From the NCBI GenBank assembly GCA_934371915.1, contig CAKROE010000006.1:4064-68063 (forward strand): 64,000 nucleotides of DNA, given 5' to 3'. The notes under the pieces were generated by a model that was given only the letters and a program-made list of their open reading frames with translations, had not been told where the DNA came from and made no database searches. A program made the position numbers and the translations under genes. Source of the stretch: an uncultured Blautia sp. Its GTDB lineage: Bacteria; Bacillota; Clostridia; Lachnospirales; Lachnospiraceae. Below, one piece after another: positions 24,130 to 33,929 of this stretch (the first letter of the stretch is position 1; the number at the start of each line of letters is the position of its first letter).

Positions 24130-25194
24130 ATGTCAATGATCACATTACATAACACCTCCCATCCGGAGGTAACAATATTATCTAATACATTTATCGACAA
24201 TTATATGCCGGAGGCCAATGGAGAATTTGTAAAAGTTTATATCTATCTTTTACGTGCCCTTTCCAGTGCTCCGGTTTCTTTCAGTCTGGAGCAGATGGCT
24301 GACCGGCTTCTCTGTACAGAGCGCGACATTCTCCGTGCGCTGAAATACTGGGCAAAGCAGGAGCTTCTGACTCTGGATTTTACAGACAATAATAAATTAT
24401 GCGGGATTGCCCTGCTCTCCCCTTCCGCCACGTCTTCTGACAGCGCTGCTGCGGAAATCAGCGGTACTGCAGAACCGGTTTCAGCCGAAGTCTCTGCAAC
24501 GCCGTCTCCCGCCCGCCAGGAAACACTCACCCCTGAGCGTGTAAGCGAACTGAAACAAAATGAAGACATTATCCAGCTTCTCTACGTCGCCGAACAATAT
24601 CTCGGAAAGACACTCTCTCCCACAGAGATTCAGAAGCTTTTATTTTTCTATGACGGCCTTGGCATGTCCGTAGACCTGATTGACTATCTGATCGAGTACT
24701 GTGTCGGACACAATCACAAGAGCATACGCTACATCGAAAAGGTCGCCCTTGCATGGGCGCAGGAGGGCATCACCTCCGTTGAAGAAGCAAAGCAGTCCGG
24801 TTCCCGGTATAATAAAGATTATTTTTCTATTCTGAAGGCGCTCGGCATCACCAACCGTAATCCTGTCGAGACAGAGATCACGTTGATGGACACCTGGCTC
24901 AAGACCTATGGTTTTTCCATGGAGATCATTCAGGAAGCATGTAACCGTACCGTCCTCCAGACCGGTCAGGCAAGTTTCCAGTACACCGATAAGATTCTCG
25001 AAGGCTGGAAGCAGAAGGAAGTCCGCACGATGGACGACATCCGTTCTCTTGACAGCGCCCACAGAAAAAAACGTCAGGAAAAAAAGGCCGCACGGAACTC
25101 CCGTCCGACACCGGCATCCAACAACCGATTCAACAATTTCCAGCAGCGTGAATATAATTTCGACGAGTACGAAAAGCACCTGCTGAACCAGTAA
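24130..25194 (+). CDS. dnaD: DnaD-domain replication protein
   Basis: A 354-residue protein of the DnaD/DnaB-like group that helps load the replicative helicase in Firmicutes. The N-terminal winged-helix-like part (residues 1-100; ANGEFVKVYIYLLRALSSAP) is followed by an Ala/Ser/Pro linker. Two DnaB_2-type C-terminal modules follow: YLGKTLSPTEIQKLLFFYDG to about residue 230, and a second ending DKILEGWKQKEVRTMDDI. The final region is basic (RKKRQEKKAARN) with NFxxFEY-like aromatics. I chose ATG 24130; the Shine-Dalgarno sequence is weak. It is followed after 12 bp by the helicase-loader gene. Confidence 0.93.
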   Translation: MSMITLHNTSHPEVTILSNTFIDNYMPEANGEFVKVYIYLLRALSSAPVSFSLEQMADRLLCTERDILRALKYWAKQELLTLDFTDNNKLCGIALLSPSATSSDSAAAEISGTAEPVSAEVSATPSPARQETLTPERVSELKQNEDIIQLLYVAEQYLGKTLSPTEIQKLLFFYDGLGMSVDLIDYLIEYCVGHNHKSIRYIEKVALAWAQEGITSVEEAKQSGSRYNKDYFSILKALGITNRNPVETEITLMDTWLKTYGFSMEIIQEACNRTVLQTGQASFQYTDKILEGWKQKEVRTMDDIRSLDSAHRKKRQEKKAARNSRPTPASNNRFNNFQQREYNFDEYEKHLLNQ

Positions 25195-25206
25195 AAGGAG
25201 AAAACC

Positions 25207-26196
25207 GTGGCACTGCAGAATTTTCAGTATGATATTATCATGAGAGAGTATAACCGCCGCCAGTCACAGGTACAGCATGACCTGGAAGAACGCCGTGCAA
25301 AGGCTTTCGCACGTGTACCGAGGCTTCTGGAGATTGACGGGGAAGTCGCGGCCTTAAGCGCGCAGAAGGCCCGTTCTCTGCTTCTGGGAGAATCCGGTTC
25401 TGTCGACGATCTTAAGAAAGATGTGGCTGCACTCTCCGCCGAACGTCGTTTGCTTCTTAAGAAGAACGGTTTTTCCGAAGATTATCTTGAACCGCATTAC
25501 TTCTGTCCGATCTGTCAGGACACGGGGTATACTGATGGTCAGAAATGCTCCTGTTTTAAGAAAGCTGAGATTGAATTGCTCTATACACAGTCCAATCTCA
25601 CCGAGATTCTCAAAAAAGAGAACTTTGAGCACTTTTCTTTTGACTGGTATTCTGATACAATAAAAAACGAAGCTACCGGACTGACTGCCCGTGAGACCGC
25701 CAGACGCGCTTACGATGCCGCAGTAAACTTTGTCCGGGATTTTGATACACGCTCACAGAACCTGTTTCTGTACGGCAGCACCGGAGTCGGAAAGACGTTC
25801 CTCTCCCACTGCATTGCCAATGCTCTTCTCGAAAGCGCACATTGTGTTCTTTACTTTTCCGCGTTTGACTTGTTTGACCGTCTGGCGCAGACAGCTTTCT
25901 CGAAGAAACCGGAGACAGATATGGGCGATGATTTTATTTTTGACTGTGATCTTCTTATTATAGATGATCTCGGGACTGAACTGACCAACAGTTTTGTTTC
26001 GTCTCAGTTGTTCCTGTGTATTAACGAGCGTATCGCACGCCGCAAATCCACGATCATTTCGACGAACCTGAAACTGGAAGACTTTTCATCCACCTATTCC
26101 GAGAGAACTTTTTCCCGGATAGCAAGCAATTATCAGATGTTGAAACTTATTGGCAAAGATATCCGAATCCAGAAAATATTTTTAGGAGGAAAATAA
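25207..26196 (+). CDS. dnaI: DnaC/DnaI-type helicase loader ATPase
   Basis: A 329-residue AAA+ protein. An N-terminal coiled coil (1-90) is followed by a zinc-type module (CPICQDTGYTDGQKCSC: C100, C103, C114, C116). Walker A is GSTGVGKT (190-197) and Walker B LLIIDDLGTE; an arginine SERTFSRI near the end fits the family. This is the primosomal helicase-loader layout rather than transposon IstB, because of the cysteine module and its position after dnaD. The start is GTG with AAAAGGAG upstream. The gene ends 3 bp before prs. Confidence 0.93.
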   Translation: MALQNFQYDIIMREYNRRQSQVQHDLEERRAKAFARVPRLLEIDGEVAALSAQKARSLLLGESGSVDDLKKDVAALSAERRLLLKKNGFSEDYLEPHYFCPICQDTGYTDGQKCSCFKKAEIELLYTQSNLTEILKKENFEHFSFDWYSDTIKNEATGLTARETARRAYDAAVNFVRDFDTRSQNLFLYGSTGVGKTFLSHCIANALLESAHCVLYFSAFDLFDRLAQTAFSKKPETDMGDDFIFDCDLLIIDDLGTELTNSFVSSQLFLCINERIARRKSTIISTNLKLEDFSSTYSERTFSRIASNYQMLKLIGKDIRIQKIFLGGK

Positions 26197-26199
26197 ACG

Positions 26200-27384
26200 A
26201 TGGCACAGCTTAACAGCAAAGAACTGACAACACTTCCGGTAGGCAGACTCGGACTGGTTCCTCTCCAGAGTTGCCGCCCACTTGGCGAAAAGGTTGACGA
26301 GTGGCTTGTACAATGGAGAAAAGAGCGTAACAGCCCTGAATTAGATTCTTTTGCATTCGAAGGATATAGACGTGATTCTTATATCGTTGATGTCAAAACA
26401 CCGCGTTTTGGTTCCGGTGAAGGTAAAGGTGAGATCGGTGAATCCGTTCGTGGCGACGATATTTATCTTATGGTAGATGTATGCAACCACAGTCTTTCCT
26501 ACAGAATCAGCGGTTTTACGAACCTGATGTCCCCGGATGATCATTTCCAGGATCTGAAGCGTGCCATTGCTGCAATTGGCGGCAAAGCCCGCAGGATCAA
26601 TGTCATCATGCCATATCTCTATGAGAGCCGCCAGAGCAAACGTGTCGGTCGTGAATCCCTTGACTGCGCTTCTGCGCTTCAGGAACTCACCAGCATGGGA
26701 GTAGATAATATCATTACATTTGACGCACATGATGCCCGTGTACAGAACGCAACTCCGCTTCACGGATTCGAGACGATCCAGCCGTCATATCAGTTTATCA
26801 AAGCCCTTCTCAACAATGTTGAAGGACTTCATATCGACAATGACCATTTCATGATCATCAGCCCGGACGAGGGAAGCATGCGCAGAGCTATCTATCTTGC
26901 AAACGTACTTGGTGTGGATATGGGTATGTACTACCGCCGTCTCGACTACAGCAAAATGGTCAAAGGCCGTCATCCGATCGCAGCTTACGAGTTCCTCGGA
27001 CCAAAGCTTGAAGGCAAAGATGTCATCCTGATCGATGATATGATTTCTTCCGGCAAGAGCATCCTTGAGATTGCATCTCTTCTTAAGAAACGCGGTGCCG
27101 GCAAGATCTTTATCTGCACCACATTCGGTCTCTTCACCGAGGGAATGGAAAAATTTGACGAAGCTTACCAGAATGGTATCTTTGATAAACTTCTTACTAC
27201 AAACCTTGTTTATCAGACACCGGAGCTTCTCTCCAAACCATATTACATCACATGCGATATGAGCAAATACATCGCACTGATCATTGATACACTGAATCAT
27301 GATATGTCTGTCAGCCACCTTCTGAATCCTGCAGACCGAATCAAACGTTGTGTCAGCAACTATATGGCTCAGTACGAAAAATAA
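26200..27384 (+). CDS. prs: Ribose-phosphate pyrophosphokinase
   Basis: The enzyme makes phosphoribosyl pyrophosphate from ribose 5-phosphate and ATP for nucleotide and histidine synthesis. It is the long clostridial form (394 residues). It has the RRINVIMPYLYESRQSKR segment, DNIITFDAHDARVQNA and the PRPP loop DVILIDDMISSGKS. Unlike the usual 315-residue enzyme it has N- and C-terminal extensions. It starts with ATG and AGGAGG 8 nt upstream, and closes the dnaD-dnaI-prs unit. Confidence 0.94.
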   Translation: MAQLNSKELTTLPVGRLGLVPLQSCRPLGEKVDEWLVQWRKERNSPELDSFAFEGYRRDSYIVDVKTPRFGSGEGKGEIGESVRGDDIYLMVDVCNHSLSYRISGFTNLMSPDDHFQDLKRAIAAIGGKARRINVIMPYLYESRQSKRVGRESLDCASALQELTSMGVDNIITFDAHDARVQNATPLHGFETIQPSYQFIKALLNNVEGLHIDNDHFMIISPDEGSMRRAIYLANVLGVDMGMYYRRLDYSKMVKGRHPIAAYEFLGPKLEGKDVILIDDMISSGKSILEIASLLKKRGAGKIFICTTFGLFTEGMEKFDEAYQNGIFDKLLTTNLVYQTPELLSKPYYITCDMSKYIALIIDTLNHDMSVSHLLNPADRIKRCVSNYMAQYEK

Positions 27385-27438
27385 TTTTTCAGATATCCCG
27401 GTCAGAAGTTTATGCCGTCGGATATTTGGCAACAGAAA

Positions 27439-27476
27439 ACCCCTGCGGAATCTCTTCCACAGGGGCTTTCTTTATT
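27439..27476. terminator. Bidirectional terminator between prs and the SbcC-like gene
   Basis: CCCCTG-C-GGAA and TTCC-A-CAGGGG form a stem (27440-27465) with a loop of four, followed by a T-rich run on the plus strand and preceded by an A-run, so it can serve both convergent genes. Confidence 0.85.
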
Positions 27477-27477
27477 G

Positions 27478-28962
27478 TCATATCGTTATTGTATTGCAGG
27501 CAATGCCTGTATTCTTCAACACTTCTAATTCTTTTTTCTTACCGGTACTTACGATTACCTGTCTCTGATCTCCTGTAAGCCATGCGACAGTCTGGGCAGC
27601 ATTTTCCAGGTCATATGCTCCAAACATTTCTTCCAGCAGTACAGGCAGCTTCTCAGCACCGCACAGAATCTCACCCATGGCAAGACGAAGAGAAAGATAT
27701 ATCTGTCCTACTGTGATCAGCCGGAGATTCTCTATCGATACAAGATCACTTCCCGTATCTACGCGGATATGGAAGTCTTCATCAATCAAAAGCTCTTTGC
27801 ACTCTCCGCCTGTGATTCCGCGGAGGATCTCTGACATGGTCTCAACCAGACGGTTTCCTGTCTTCTCGTAGATTCTGGCAGATAATTTCTCGATCGTATC
27901 CATTGCATAATTAATAGAATCGATCTCTATCTCATCCATCAGAGGAAGATATGCATATTCTTCCATCTCCCGAAGTTCATCTGTCAGATTGGCAAGTGCC
28001 ATATTCTTTTCGTGAAGTTCGTCATCCAGTTCATTTCTGCCGTCCTGAAGCTTATCCTGCTTCGCCAGCCATCTGCTCTTCATACGTTTACGTTTTTCCA
28101 GCTCGCGCACGGTCTGCATCTCAAAATTAGTCTCTGCCATAAAGACAAGCACTCCCGCAATTCCCACCAGGATTGCCGGAACCACGGTCTGCATGTTCAT
28201 TCCCATATAAATTGCTGCGGAAAAAGCCGCAATAACAGTAGCACACATTATAATGATCTGTGTGCGGTTCTTTTTTTCCAGTTCGCTGATACGTCCGTCC
28301 AACATCTGAAAACCATTGCTGTCTCCACTTGTCTGCAGTGCGCTTTGCTGCTCTCCGATCTGCTGTTTCTGATCCTCCAGATTGCTGATCTCCGCGCGCA
28401 AACGGCGAATTGCCGTGCTTACTTTGCCTTTTTCAAGCTGATCTGCTTTTTTGCGTCGTTCTACCTGTACCTGATATCCTTTGCGGGTCATCTTAAGTCT
28501 TTGCGCAGTACGACGTGGATCCACTGTCCTGTCTGCGCTCCACTGGAATCCCGCAATCTGACGCTGTACTTCACGCACGATCTCTGAACCGGTATTTCCT
28601 TTAAGAGGTGCAATACAGATTGCATTCTCAAAAACGGATTCACTGATTCCCAGAGCTACTTTCGAATCGCTGATCCGGTCCGCATCCATCAGCTCTCCGC
28701 TTGTTTCACAGAGAAGCTCACTGTACGGAGTCTCCCGGTGCAGATCACGTGTCAGACGGTAATTTCTTCCGCCACTTTCAAACCAGAGAACGCCGGCATA
28801 TGGAAATTCCGCATTGCCAAAAAGCATTTTTTCTATAAATGTGCGTACTTCCTCCCGCATCTGTTCTTTTTCATCGTACAGTACATTCAGACCGGATGTA
28901 AATTTCAGTGTTTTGTTTTTTATTGATCCGAAATCCTTGATTTCTATCTGTCTGATTTTCAT
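27478..28962 (-). CDS. YhaN/SbcC-like membrane protein lacking a Walker A motif
   Basis: A 494-residue protein built like the YhaN/SbcC partner of a nuclease. The N-terminal strand MKIRQIEIKDFGSIKNKTL matches; a coiled coil (about 170-225) is followed by two membrane helices (about 234-275), a second coil, and a C-terminal ABC-like part (ITVGQIYLSLRLAMGEI, LPVLLEEMFGAYD). The ATP-binding loop is missing: where relatives have GxNxxGKS after a GLN strand, this one reads LYDEKEQMREEV. The signature-like and Walker B regions are partly kept. It overlaps the nuclease gene by 4 bp (ATGA). Either ATP is no longer used or the fold has a structural role. Confidence 0.82.
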   Translation of the reverse strand: MKIRQIEIKDFGSIKNKTLKFTSGLNVLYDEKEQMREEVRTFIEKMLFGNAEFPYAGVLWFESGGRNYRLTRDLHRETPYSELLCETSGELMDADRISDSKVALGISESVFENAICIAPLKGNTGSEIVREVQRQIAGFQWSADRTVDPRRTAQRLKMTRKGYQVQVERRKKADQLEKGKVSTAIRRLRAEISNLEDQKQQIGEQQSALQTSGDSNGFQMLDGRISELEKKNRTQIIIMCATVIAAFSAAIYMGMNMQTVVPAILVGIAGVLVFMAETNFEMQTVRELEKRKRMKSRWLAKQDKLQDGRNELDDELHEKNMALANLTDELREMEEYAYLPLMDEIEIDSINYAMDTIEKLSARIYEKTGNRLVETMSEILRGITGGECKELLIDEDFHIRVDTGSDLVSIENLRLITVGQIYLSLRLAMGEILCGAEKLPVLLEEMFGAYDLENAAQTVAWLTGDQRQVIVSTGKKKELEVLKNTGIACNTITI

Positions 28963-30038
28963 AATCGTTTCCTGTCATCTGCCAGAACCTGTGTACTCAA
29001 AAGTGCCTGTAACCCATAGTACAGTGCCTTCTTTTCTACAACAGTCAGATCTTTGTTCAGAAATTTGTTTATATAATCACCGATCAGTGTTCCTCGATAC
29101 TGCCGGTAAAGTTCCTCTATTTTGTATGCCGGTCTGGATTCATCCATAATTTCAACAATATTGCCCAGTCCATGCAGCCGCTCAGTCAGCAGTACATTAT
29201 CCGGAGAAACCCTGCCTTTCAGAATAAGGCGGTATATGTTTCTGCCACCACGACGCATCACTTCACTGCGCAGCATTTCTTCGAGCTTATACTGAGTCGT
29301 ATCACTGTCTACGTTCAAAACAAGATTCTGATAGGATCGGTTCGCGCACGGCACAAGACGTACTTTCACATTGCCGTCCTCATATTCACCCTGAATATAG
29401 CCGTGTTTACCAAGATCATTGCGATCCAGTGGCTCCAGCGAACCAGAATAGGCAATCTTGTCGCGGCAGACTGTATGCGGCTTATGAGAGTGTCCCAGCG
29501 CTACATAATCAAACCCCGCTGCTGCAAGTCCGGTAAAATCCATCGGACAGCAGCTTAAATCCCCACCATGCGCAAGAAGCACATGAAATCCCGGCTTGTT
29601 GAGCGGTTTCCACTCGTCATACAGCGGTGTACGCACCTCTTTGTGTTCGAAACTAAGTCCATAGACAAATATATTTTTCTCCGGAATCTCCACACAGCGT
29701 TGTTCTTCCGCATCAAAAAATGTGACATTCTGCGCCCAGCGAAATGTCCGGTAAAAAGAGTTCTCTTTTATGTAATCATGGTCTCCTGCCATGAGAAAGA
29801 TTCTGGTCTCCGGAATTGCGGCGAACCATTCATTGACCTGTCGAAGCTGGCCAAGCAGTGGCTGCCGGTGAAAAAGATCTCCGGCTATAAACAACAAATC
29901 CACCGGATTTTTGCGGATACCCGCAATAACCCGGCGGAATGTTTCCCAGATTTCTTCTTCTCTCTCGTGGCTCCAGGGGCAGCCCCGGTCAGGAACCGCA
30001 CCCAAATGCACATCGGAAAGATGAATAAATCTTATCAT
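28959..30038 (-). CDS. SbcD/YhaO-like metallophosphatase nuclease
   Basis: A 359-residue Mre11/SbcD-type DNA repair nuclease. Metal-binding motifs are present: DVHLG (D and H), AGDLFH, MAGDHDY (in place of the more common GNHD), LAHGGD and GHSHK. The C-terminal region (about 240-359) probably contacts its partner. Its gene starts 13 bp after asnS and overlaps the SbcC-like gene by 4 bp, so the two products probably form a complex. AAGGAG lies 9 nt before the ATG. Confidence 0.9.
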   Translation of the reverse strand: MIRFIHLSDVHLGAVPDRGCPWSHEREEEIWETFRRVIAGIRKNPVDLLFIAGDLFHRQPLLGQLRQVNEWFAAIPETRIFLMAGDHDYIKENSFYRTFRWAQNVTFFDAEEQRCVEIPEKNIFVYGLSFEHKEVRTPLYDEWKPLNKPGFHVLLAHGGDLSCCPMDFTGLAAAGFDYVALGHSHKPHTVCRDKIAYSGSLEPLDRNDLGKHGYIQGEYEDGNVKVRLVPCANRSYQNLVLNVDSDTTQYKLEEMLRSEVMRRGGRNIYRLILKGRVSPDNVLLTERLHGLGNIVEIMDESRPAYKIEELYRQYRGTLIGDYINKFLNKDLTVVEKKALYYGLQALLSTQVLADDRKRL

Positions 30039-30051
30039 GCAAAACTACTCC

Positions 30052-31443
30052 TTATAAATCGCAGTTGTTTACTGTTCTCGGGAATGGAATGACGTCACGG
30101 ATATTACCCATACCTGTCAGGTACATTACGCAGCGCTCAAATCCAAGTCCGTATCCGGAATGACGGGTAGAACCGTATTTACGCAGATCCATGTAGAACT
30201 GATAATCCTCAGCCTTCAGACCCATCTCATCCATACGGGCTTTCAGCTTGTCGTAATCATCCTCTCTCTGGCTTCCGCCGATGATCTCTCCGATTCCAGG
30301 AACAAGACAGTCCATAGCGGCAACAGTCTTGCCGTCTTCATTCTGTTTCATGTAGAATGCCTTGATTTCCTTCGGATAATCGGTAACAAATACCGGTTTC
30401 TTAAAGATCTGCTCTGTCAGATAACGTTCATGCTCTGTCTGAAGGTCACATCCCCAGAATACTTTGTAATCGAATTTGTCGTTGTTTTTCTCCAGAAGTT
30501 CGATGGCTTCTGTGTAAGTTACATGACCGAATTCAGAATTTACTACATGGTTCAGACGATCCAGAAGACCCTTGTCAATAAAGGAATTAAAGAAGTTCAT
30601 TTCCTCCGGAGCATTCTCAAGGACATAACGGATCACGTATTTCAGCATCTCTTCTGCAAGGTCCATGTTGTCATCCAGATCTGCAAATGCACATTCCGGC
30701 TCGATCATCCAGAACTCTGCTGCATGACGTGTTGTGTTGGAGTTCTCAGCACGGAAAGTCGGTCCGAATGTGTAGATGTTACGGAATGCCTGTGCATAGG
30801 TCTCACCGTTGAGCTGACCGCTTACAGTAAGGTTGGTCTCTTTGCCGAAGAAGTCCTGGCCGTAGTCTACCGTGCCATCCTCATTCATCGGTGGATTTTT
30901 CATGTCAAGTGTAGTAACCTGAAACATCTCTCCTGCACCCTCACAGTCACTTCCTGTGATCAGTGGAGTGTGTACATATACAAATCCTTTCTCCTGGAAG
31001 AATTTGTGGATCGCATATGCGCAAAGAGAACGTACGCGGAACACTGCCTGGAAGGTGTTGGTTCTCGGTCTTAAATGTGTCATGGTTCTCAAGTATTCCA
31101 GTGTATGACGTTTTTTCTGAAGCGGATAGTCCGGAGCAGATGCACCCTCTACCTGTACTTCGTCTGCCTGGATTTCAAATGGCTGCTTTGCTTCCGGTGT
31201 CGGAACCAGTGTACCTTTGACAATGATCGCAGCACCAACATTTAATTTGCTGATCTCTGCAAAGTTTGGCATGTTGTCATGATATACGACCTGCAGAGTC
31301 TCAAAAAAAGTACCGTCATGAAGTACGATAAATCCAAATGCCTTGGATCCACGTACACTTCGTACCCATCCTCCTACGGATACCTCTTTGTTCAGGTATT
31401 CTTCTCTGTTTTTATAAATTTCTTTTACCGTTGTGAGCTTCAT
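30052..31443 (-). CDS. asnS: Asparaginyl-tRNA synthetase
   Basis: A class II synthetase of 463 residues. The N-terminal OB fold ([20 protein letters not shown]) is followed by the catalytic domain with [40 protein letters not shown] (motif 2) and [15 protein letters not shown] (motif 3). It charges tRNA-Asn. No T-box leader is visible upstream. It leads a unit with the SbcD- and SbcC-like genes. Confidence 0.97.
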   Translation of the reverse strand: MKLTTVKEIYKNREEYLNKEVSVGGWVRSVRGSKAFGFIVLHDGTFFETLQVVYHDNMPNFAEISKLNVGAAIIVKGTLVPTPEAKQPFEIQADEVQVEGASAPDYPLQKKRHTLEYLRTMTHLRPRTNTFQAVFRVRSLCAYAIHKFFQEKGFVYVHTPLITGSDCEGAGEMFQVTTLDMKNPPMNEDGTVDYGQDFFGKETNLTVSGQLNGETYAQAFRNIYTFGPTFRAENSNTTRHAAEFWMIEPECAFADLDDNMDLAEEMLKYVIRYVLENAPEEMNFFNSFIDKGLLDRLNHVVNSEFGHVTYTEAIELLEKNNDKFDYKVFWGCDLQTEHERYLTEQIFKKPVFVTDYPKEIKAFYMKQNEDGKTVAAMDCLVPGIGEIIGGSQREDDYDKLKARMDEMGLKAEDYQFYMDLRKYGSTRHSGYGLGFERCVMYLTGMGNIRDVIPFPRTVNNCDL

Positions 31444-31544
31444 AATCTATACCTCTCTGTTTATTCATTTCTCATCCAATTGCTTTCTAGTATAGACTAT
31501 TCAACAGATTCCTGCAAGGAGTAAATCAGGGAGAACCGCTGTTT

Positions 31545-33914
31545 TTATTCATTCCACTTAAGGATTCCGGCGGCTGAATACTCATCCGCCATATTATAGG
31601 AAGCAATTCCTTTCTCGGTCACAAGGTAAAAAGTATCTTTGATATAAATTCCACGTGCAGTACGGTAGTCCTGCCATTCCATCCCGTCGTCAAACAGACC
31701 GCAGTCGTTCATCTTCACATAGGCATTCGGAACAAAACCGTCCTCTTCATCAAAGGAGAATACACTGTAATAGAAGTTTTCACTCGAATCATAGACATCC
31801 GAATTGCTTCCGTACATACCGTAAGCAAAACCAAACAGGCCTTTCTTCGGCGCAGCCAGGATCGAACGATAATTTGTAAGTGCATCGCAGAAAGAAACAT
31901 CCTTCAGTACAAAACGGTCGGTTTCTTTTACATCGGACGGATCACTGATGTCAAACATTGAGCACTTCATTCCAATCGTATTTCCGGTATCCGAATCTGT
32001 CTCCCATCCGATCCCGAGCAGCTTGTTTTCGCCATAGAAGTGCAGGTAAGAGGAAAATCCGGTAATTTTCAGCTCACCGAGCACTTTCGGATTTTCCGGG
32101 TCTGAAAGATCGACGGAGAAAAGAGGGTCTGTGTTTCTGTATGTGACAAAATACCCGGTTTCCCCCATAAAGCGGGCAGATTTGATTTCTTCACCTTTTG
32201 CAAGATTCTCGATCTTACCGACTGTTTTCATTGAAGAATCCAGCACATACAGGCTGTTGCTCCGTGAAAAATCACTGTAATCGGAGCTCCAGGATTCCAC
32301 AGTCGTTACCACACGGAGATAATCTGCATATTCATCTAATGAAAAGTTGTCATTGAGTTCTCCCGCGACGGAGCCCGTGCTTCCGTCCGTGAATTTGCCG
32401 TCTGCATAACCAATGCGTACAAGTTCTGTACGGGTCTCTTTTTCGTTCCAGGTCGATACTGCGGAATAAATATTGTTTTCGCTTACGTAGAAGGTTTCTG
32501 CACCGCTGACAACTGCCATGATATCAGAAGCCTGATCCGGTGTCCCGGCTGCAACTGCGCCGGAAACCAGATATGCCTTTCCATTGTAGGAAAAATCATC
32601 CGAACCCTCCTGCTCCGGCAGGTAAATATGATCATATGCAATATATTCCTGTCCGCTTCTCGGGACATAATACTCAAGCTGATCTGCATTGTTTCCCGTA
32701 TCCGGCGTGTAGGAAGTAAAAAGATACAGATAACCGTTGCTTCGTCTGGATGAGAGATAGGAACCGTCCTGCTGATAAGTTCCTGTCAGTTTCGGAGCAT
32801 TTCTGTCCGATATATCGTACGTCAAAACCGAAACGGTCGTCACCGGCATGCTGTAGCTTGAGCGTACCGACTGCGTACTGTCGCTGTCGGAGTCCTCATC
32901 ACTCGTTGACGGAAGATTCAGTTCTCCTTTGTAAGTAACGTATTCTACCTGCTGGCGGATCAGTTGCAGGCAGCTTCCTTCCACATACATTTCTTTGTAA
33001 TCGGCACTGTTTTCGCCGTTAATTGTGCCAACCAGCTTCATGGAAGCCGCGTCTACAATCCGGACTGTGCCCTTGCTGTCCATCGCATAAATACAGGTGC
33101 CGTCTGTCTTTACGATATCTGCTTCGTCGACCGTTTCTTCCTGTGTGTTGGTGGATGAATAATCACCCGAATCCGATTTTTCATCATAGCTGAAAGCAGA
33201 ATCAGTTTCGCCTTCCGGATACGCAGCAATTACGCTGTCCGGAGAAACTGCATCCGATGATGCCATATCTGATGCTGCCGCTGTATTTGCGCTTCCGGTG
33301 TCAGCCGATTCTTCGATTGTCATTACACGGGCATAGTTGCTGGTAGTCGGATTTTCATTCCATTCTTTAAGCATATCGTACAGATCTTCATAGCTGTCCA
33401 TATGGGTGATACCGGAAACCGGATCTGTCACCTGTGCGACTTTGACAGATTCGGTCACTTCCGGTGCAGCTTTGTCGGCTTCTTCGGCACTTTGAATATC
33501 TGCCTGTGCCAGTGCAGTTTCATTGGCAATCTCTGAGGCGGTCTGTGCATCATTACTTGCTGTCTCTTCGGTACTCTCCAGTGTCTGAGTGTCATTACCT
33601 GCTGTATATGTTGTGCCTCCTGGCTTTGCCTCGGTACGCGTCTTTAACATCCCTGGAACGATTCCCAGTGCTGCAATTACAACGACTGCCGCCGCTGCTG
33701 CGCCGATATAGCGGGAAGTTCTGGCATTCCAGAATCTGTGAGTGGTAGTGTCTTTTGGCTGATCGTCTTTCTCCGTCCGGACCGCTTCATTTGGCTGCTG
33801 TTTTTCACTCTGCTCTTCGAGCATTTTCTGTATATTCTCCGGTTTCAGGGATTCCGGAACCGGGGTGTCTTCCATTGATTTCCTGATCTTATCCATTAAT
33901 TCTCTGTCATCCAT
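31545..33914 (-). CDS. Membrane-anchored beta-propeller protein with anti-sigma-like N terminus
   Basis: A 789-residue protein. The cytoplasmic N terminus (about 1-65; MDDRELMDKIRKSMEDTPVP) resembles short anti-sigma tails. A single membrane helix follows (SRYIGAAAAAVVVIAALGIV), then a Ser/Thr/Ala/Asp-rich spacer (about 95-260) and a large extracellular beta-propeller domain of the Beta_propel type (EADIVKTDGTCIYAMDSKGT, TYDISDRNAPKLTGTY, FAYGMYG and a C-terminal repeat). It lies 15 bp after an ECF sigma gene and has a strong Shine-Dalgarno AAAGGAGG. I infer that it restrains the sigma factor and senses something outside the cell. No metalloprotease site is seen. Confidence 0.87.
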   Translation of the reverse strand: MDDRELMDKIRKSMEDTPVPESLKPENIQKMLEEQSEKQQPNEAVRTEKDDQPKDTTTHRFWNARTSRYIGAAAAAVVVIAALGIVPGMLKTRTEAKPGGTTYTAGNDTQTLESTEETASNDAQTASEIANETALAQADIQSAEEADKAAPEVTESVKVAQVTDPVSGITHMDSYEDLYDMLKEWNENPTTSNYARVMTIEESADTGSANTAAASDMASSDAVSPDSVIAAYPEGETDSAFSYDEKSDSGDYSSTNTQEETVDEADIVKTDGTCIYAMDSKGTVRIVDAASMKLVGTINGENSADYKEMYVEGSCLQLIRQQVEYVTYKGELNLPSTSDEDSDSDSTQSVRSSYSMPVTTVSVLTYDISDRNAPKLTGTYQQDGSYLSSRRSNGYLYLFTSYTPDTGNNADQLEYYVPRSGQEYIAYDHIYLPEQEGSDDFSYNGKAYLVSGAVAAGTPDQASDIMAVVSGAETFYVSENNIYSAVSTWNEKETRTELVRIGYADGKFTDGSTGSVAGELNDNFSLDEYADYLRVVTTVESWSSDYSDFSRSNSLYVLDSSMKTVGKIENLAKGEEIKSARFMGETGYFVTYRNTDPLFSVDLSDPENPKVLGELKITGFSSYLHFYGENKLLGIGWETDSDTGNTIGMKCSMFDISDPSDVKETDRFVLKDVSFCDALTNYRSILAAPKKGLFGFAYGMYGSNSDVYDSSENFYYSVFSFDEEDGFVPNAYVKMNDCGLFDDGMEWQDYRTARGIYIKDTFYLVTEKGIASYNMADEYSAAGILKWNE

Positions 33915-33929
33915 ATTGCTGCCTCCTTT

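Noticed and set aside
31444-31544. T-box leader of asnS
   Set aside because: No T-box core sequence or antiterminator structure is seen, and the region is only about 100 bp.
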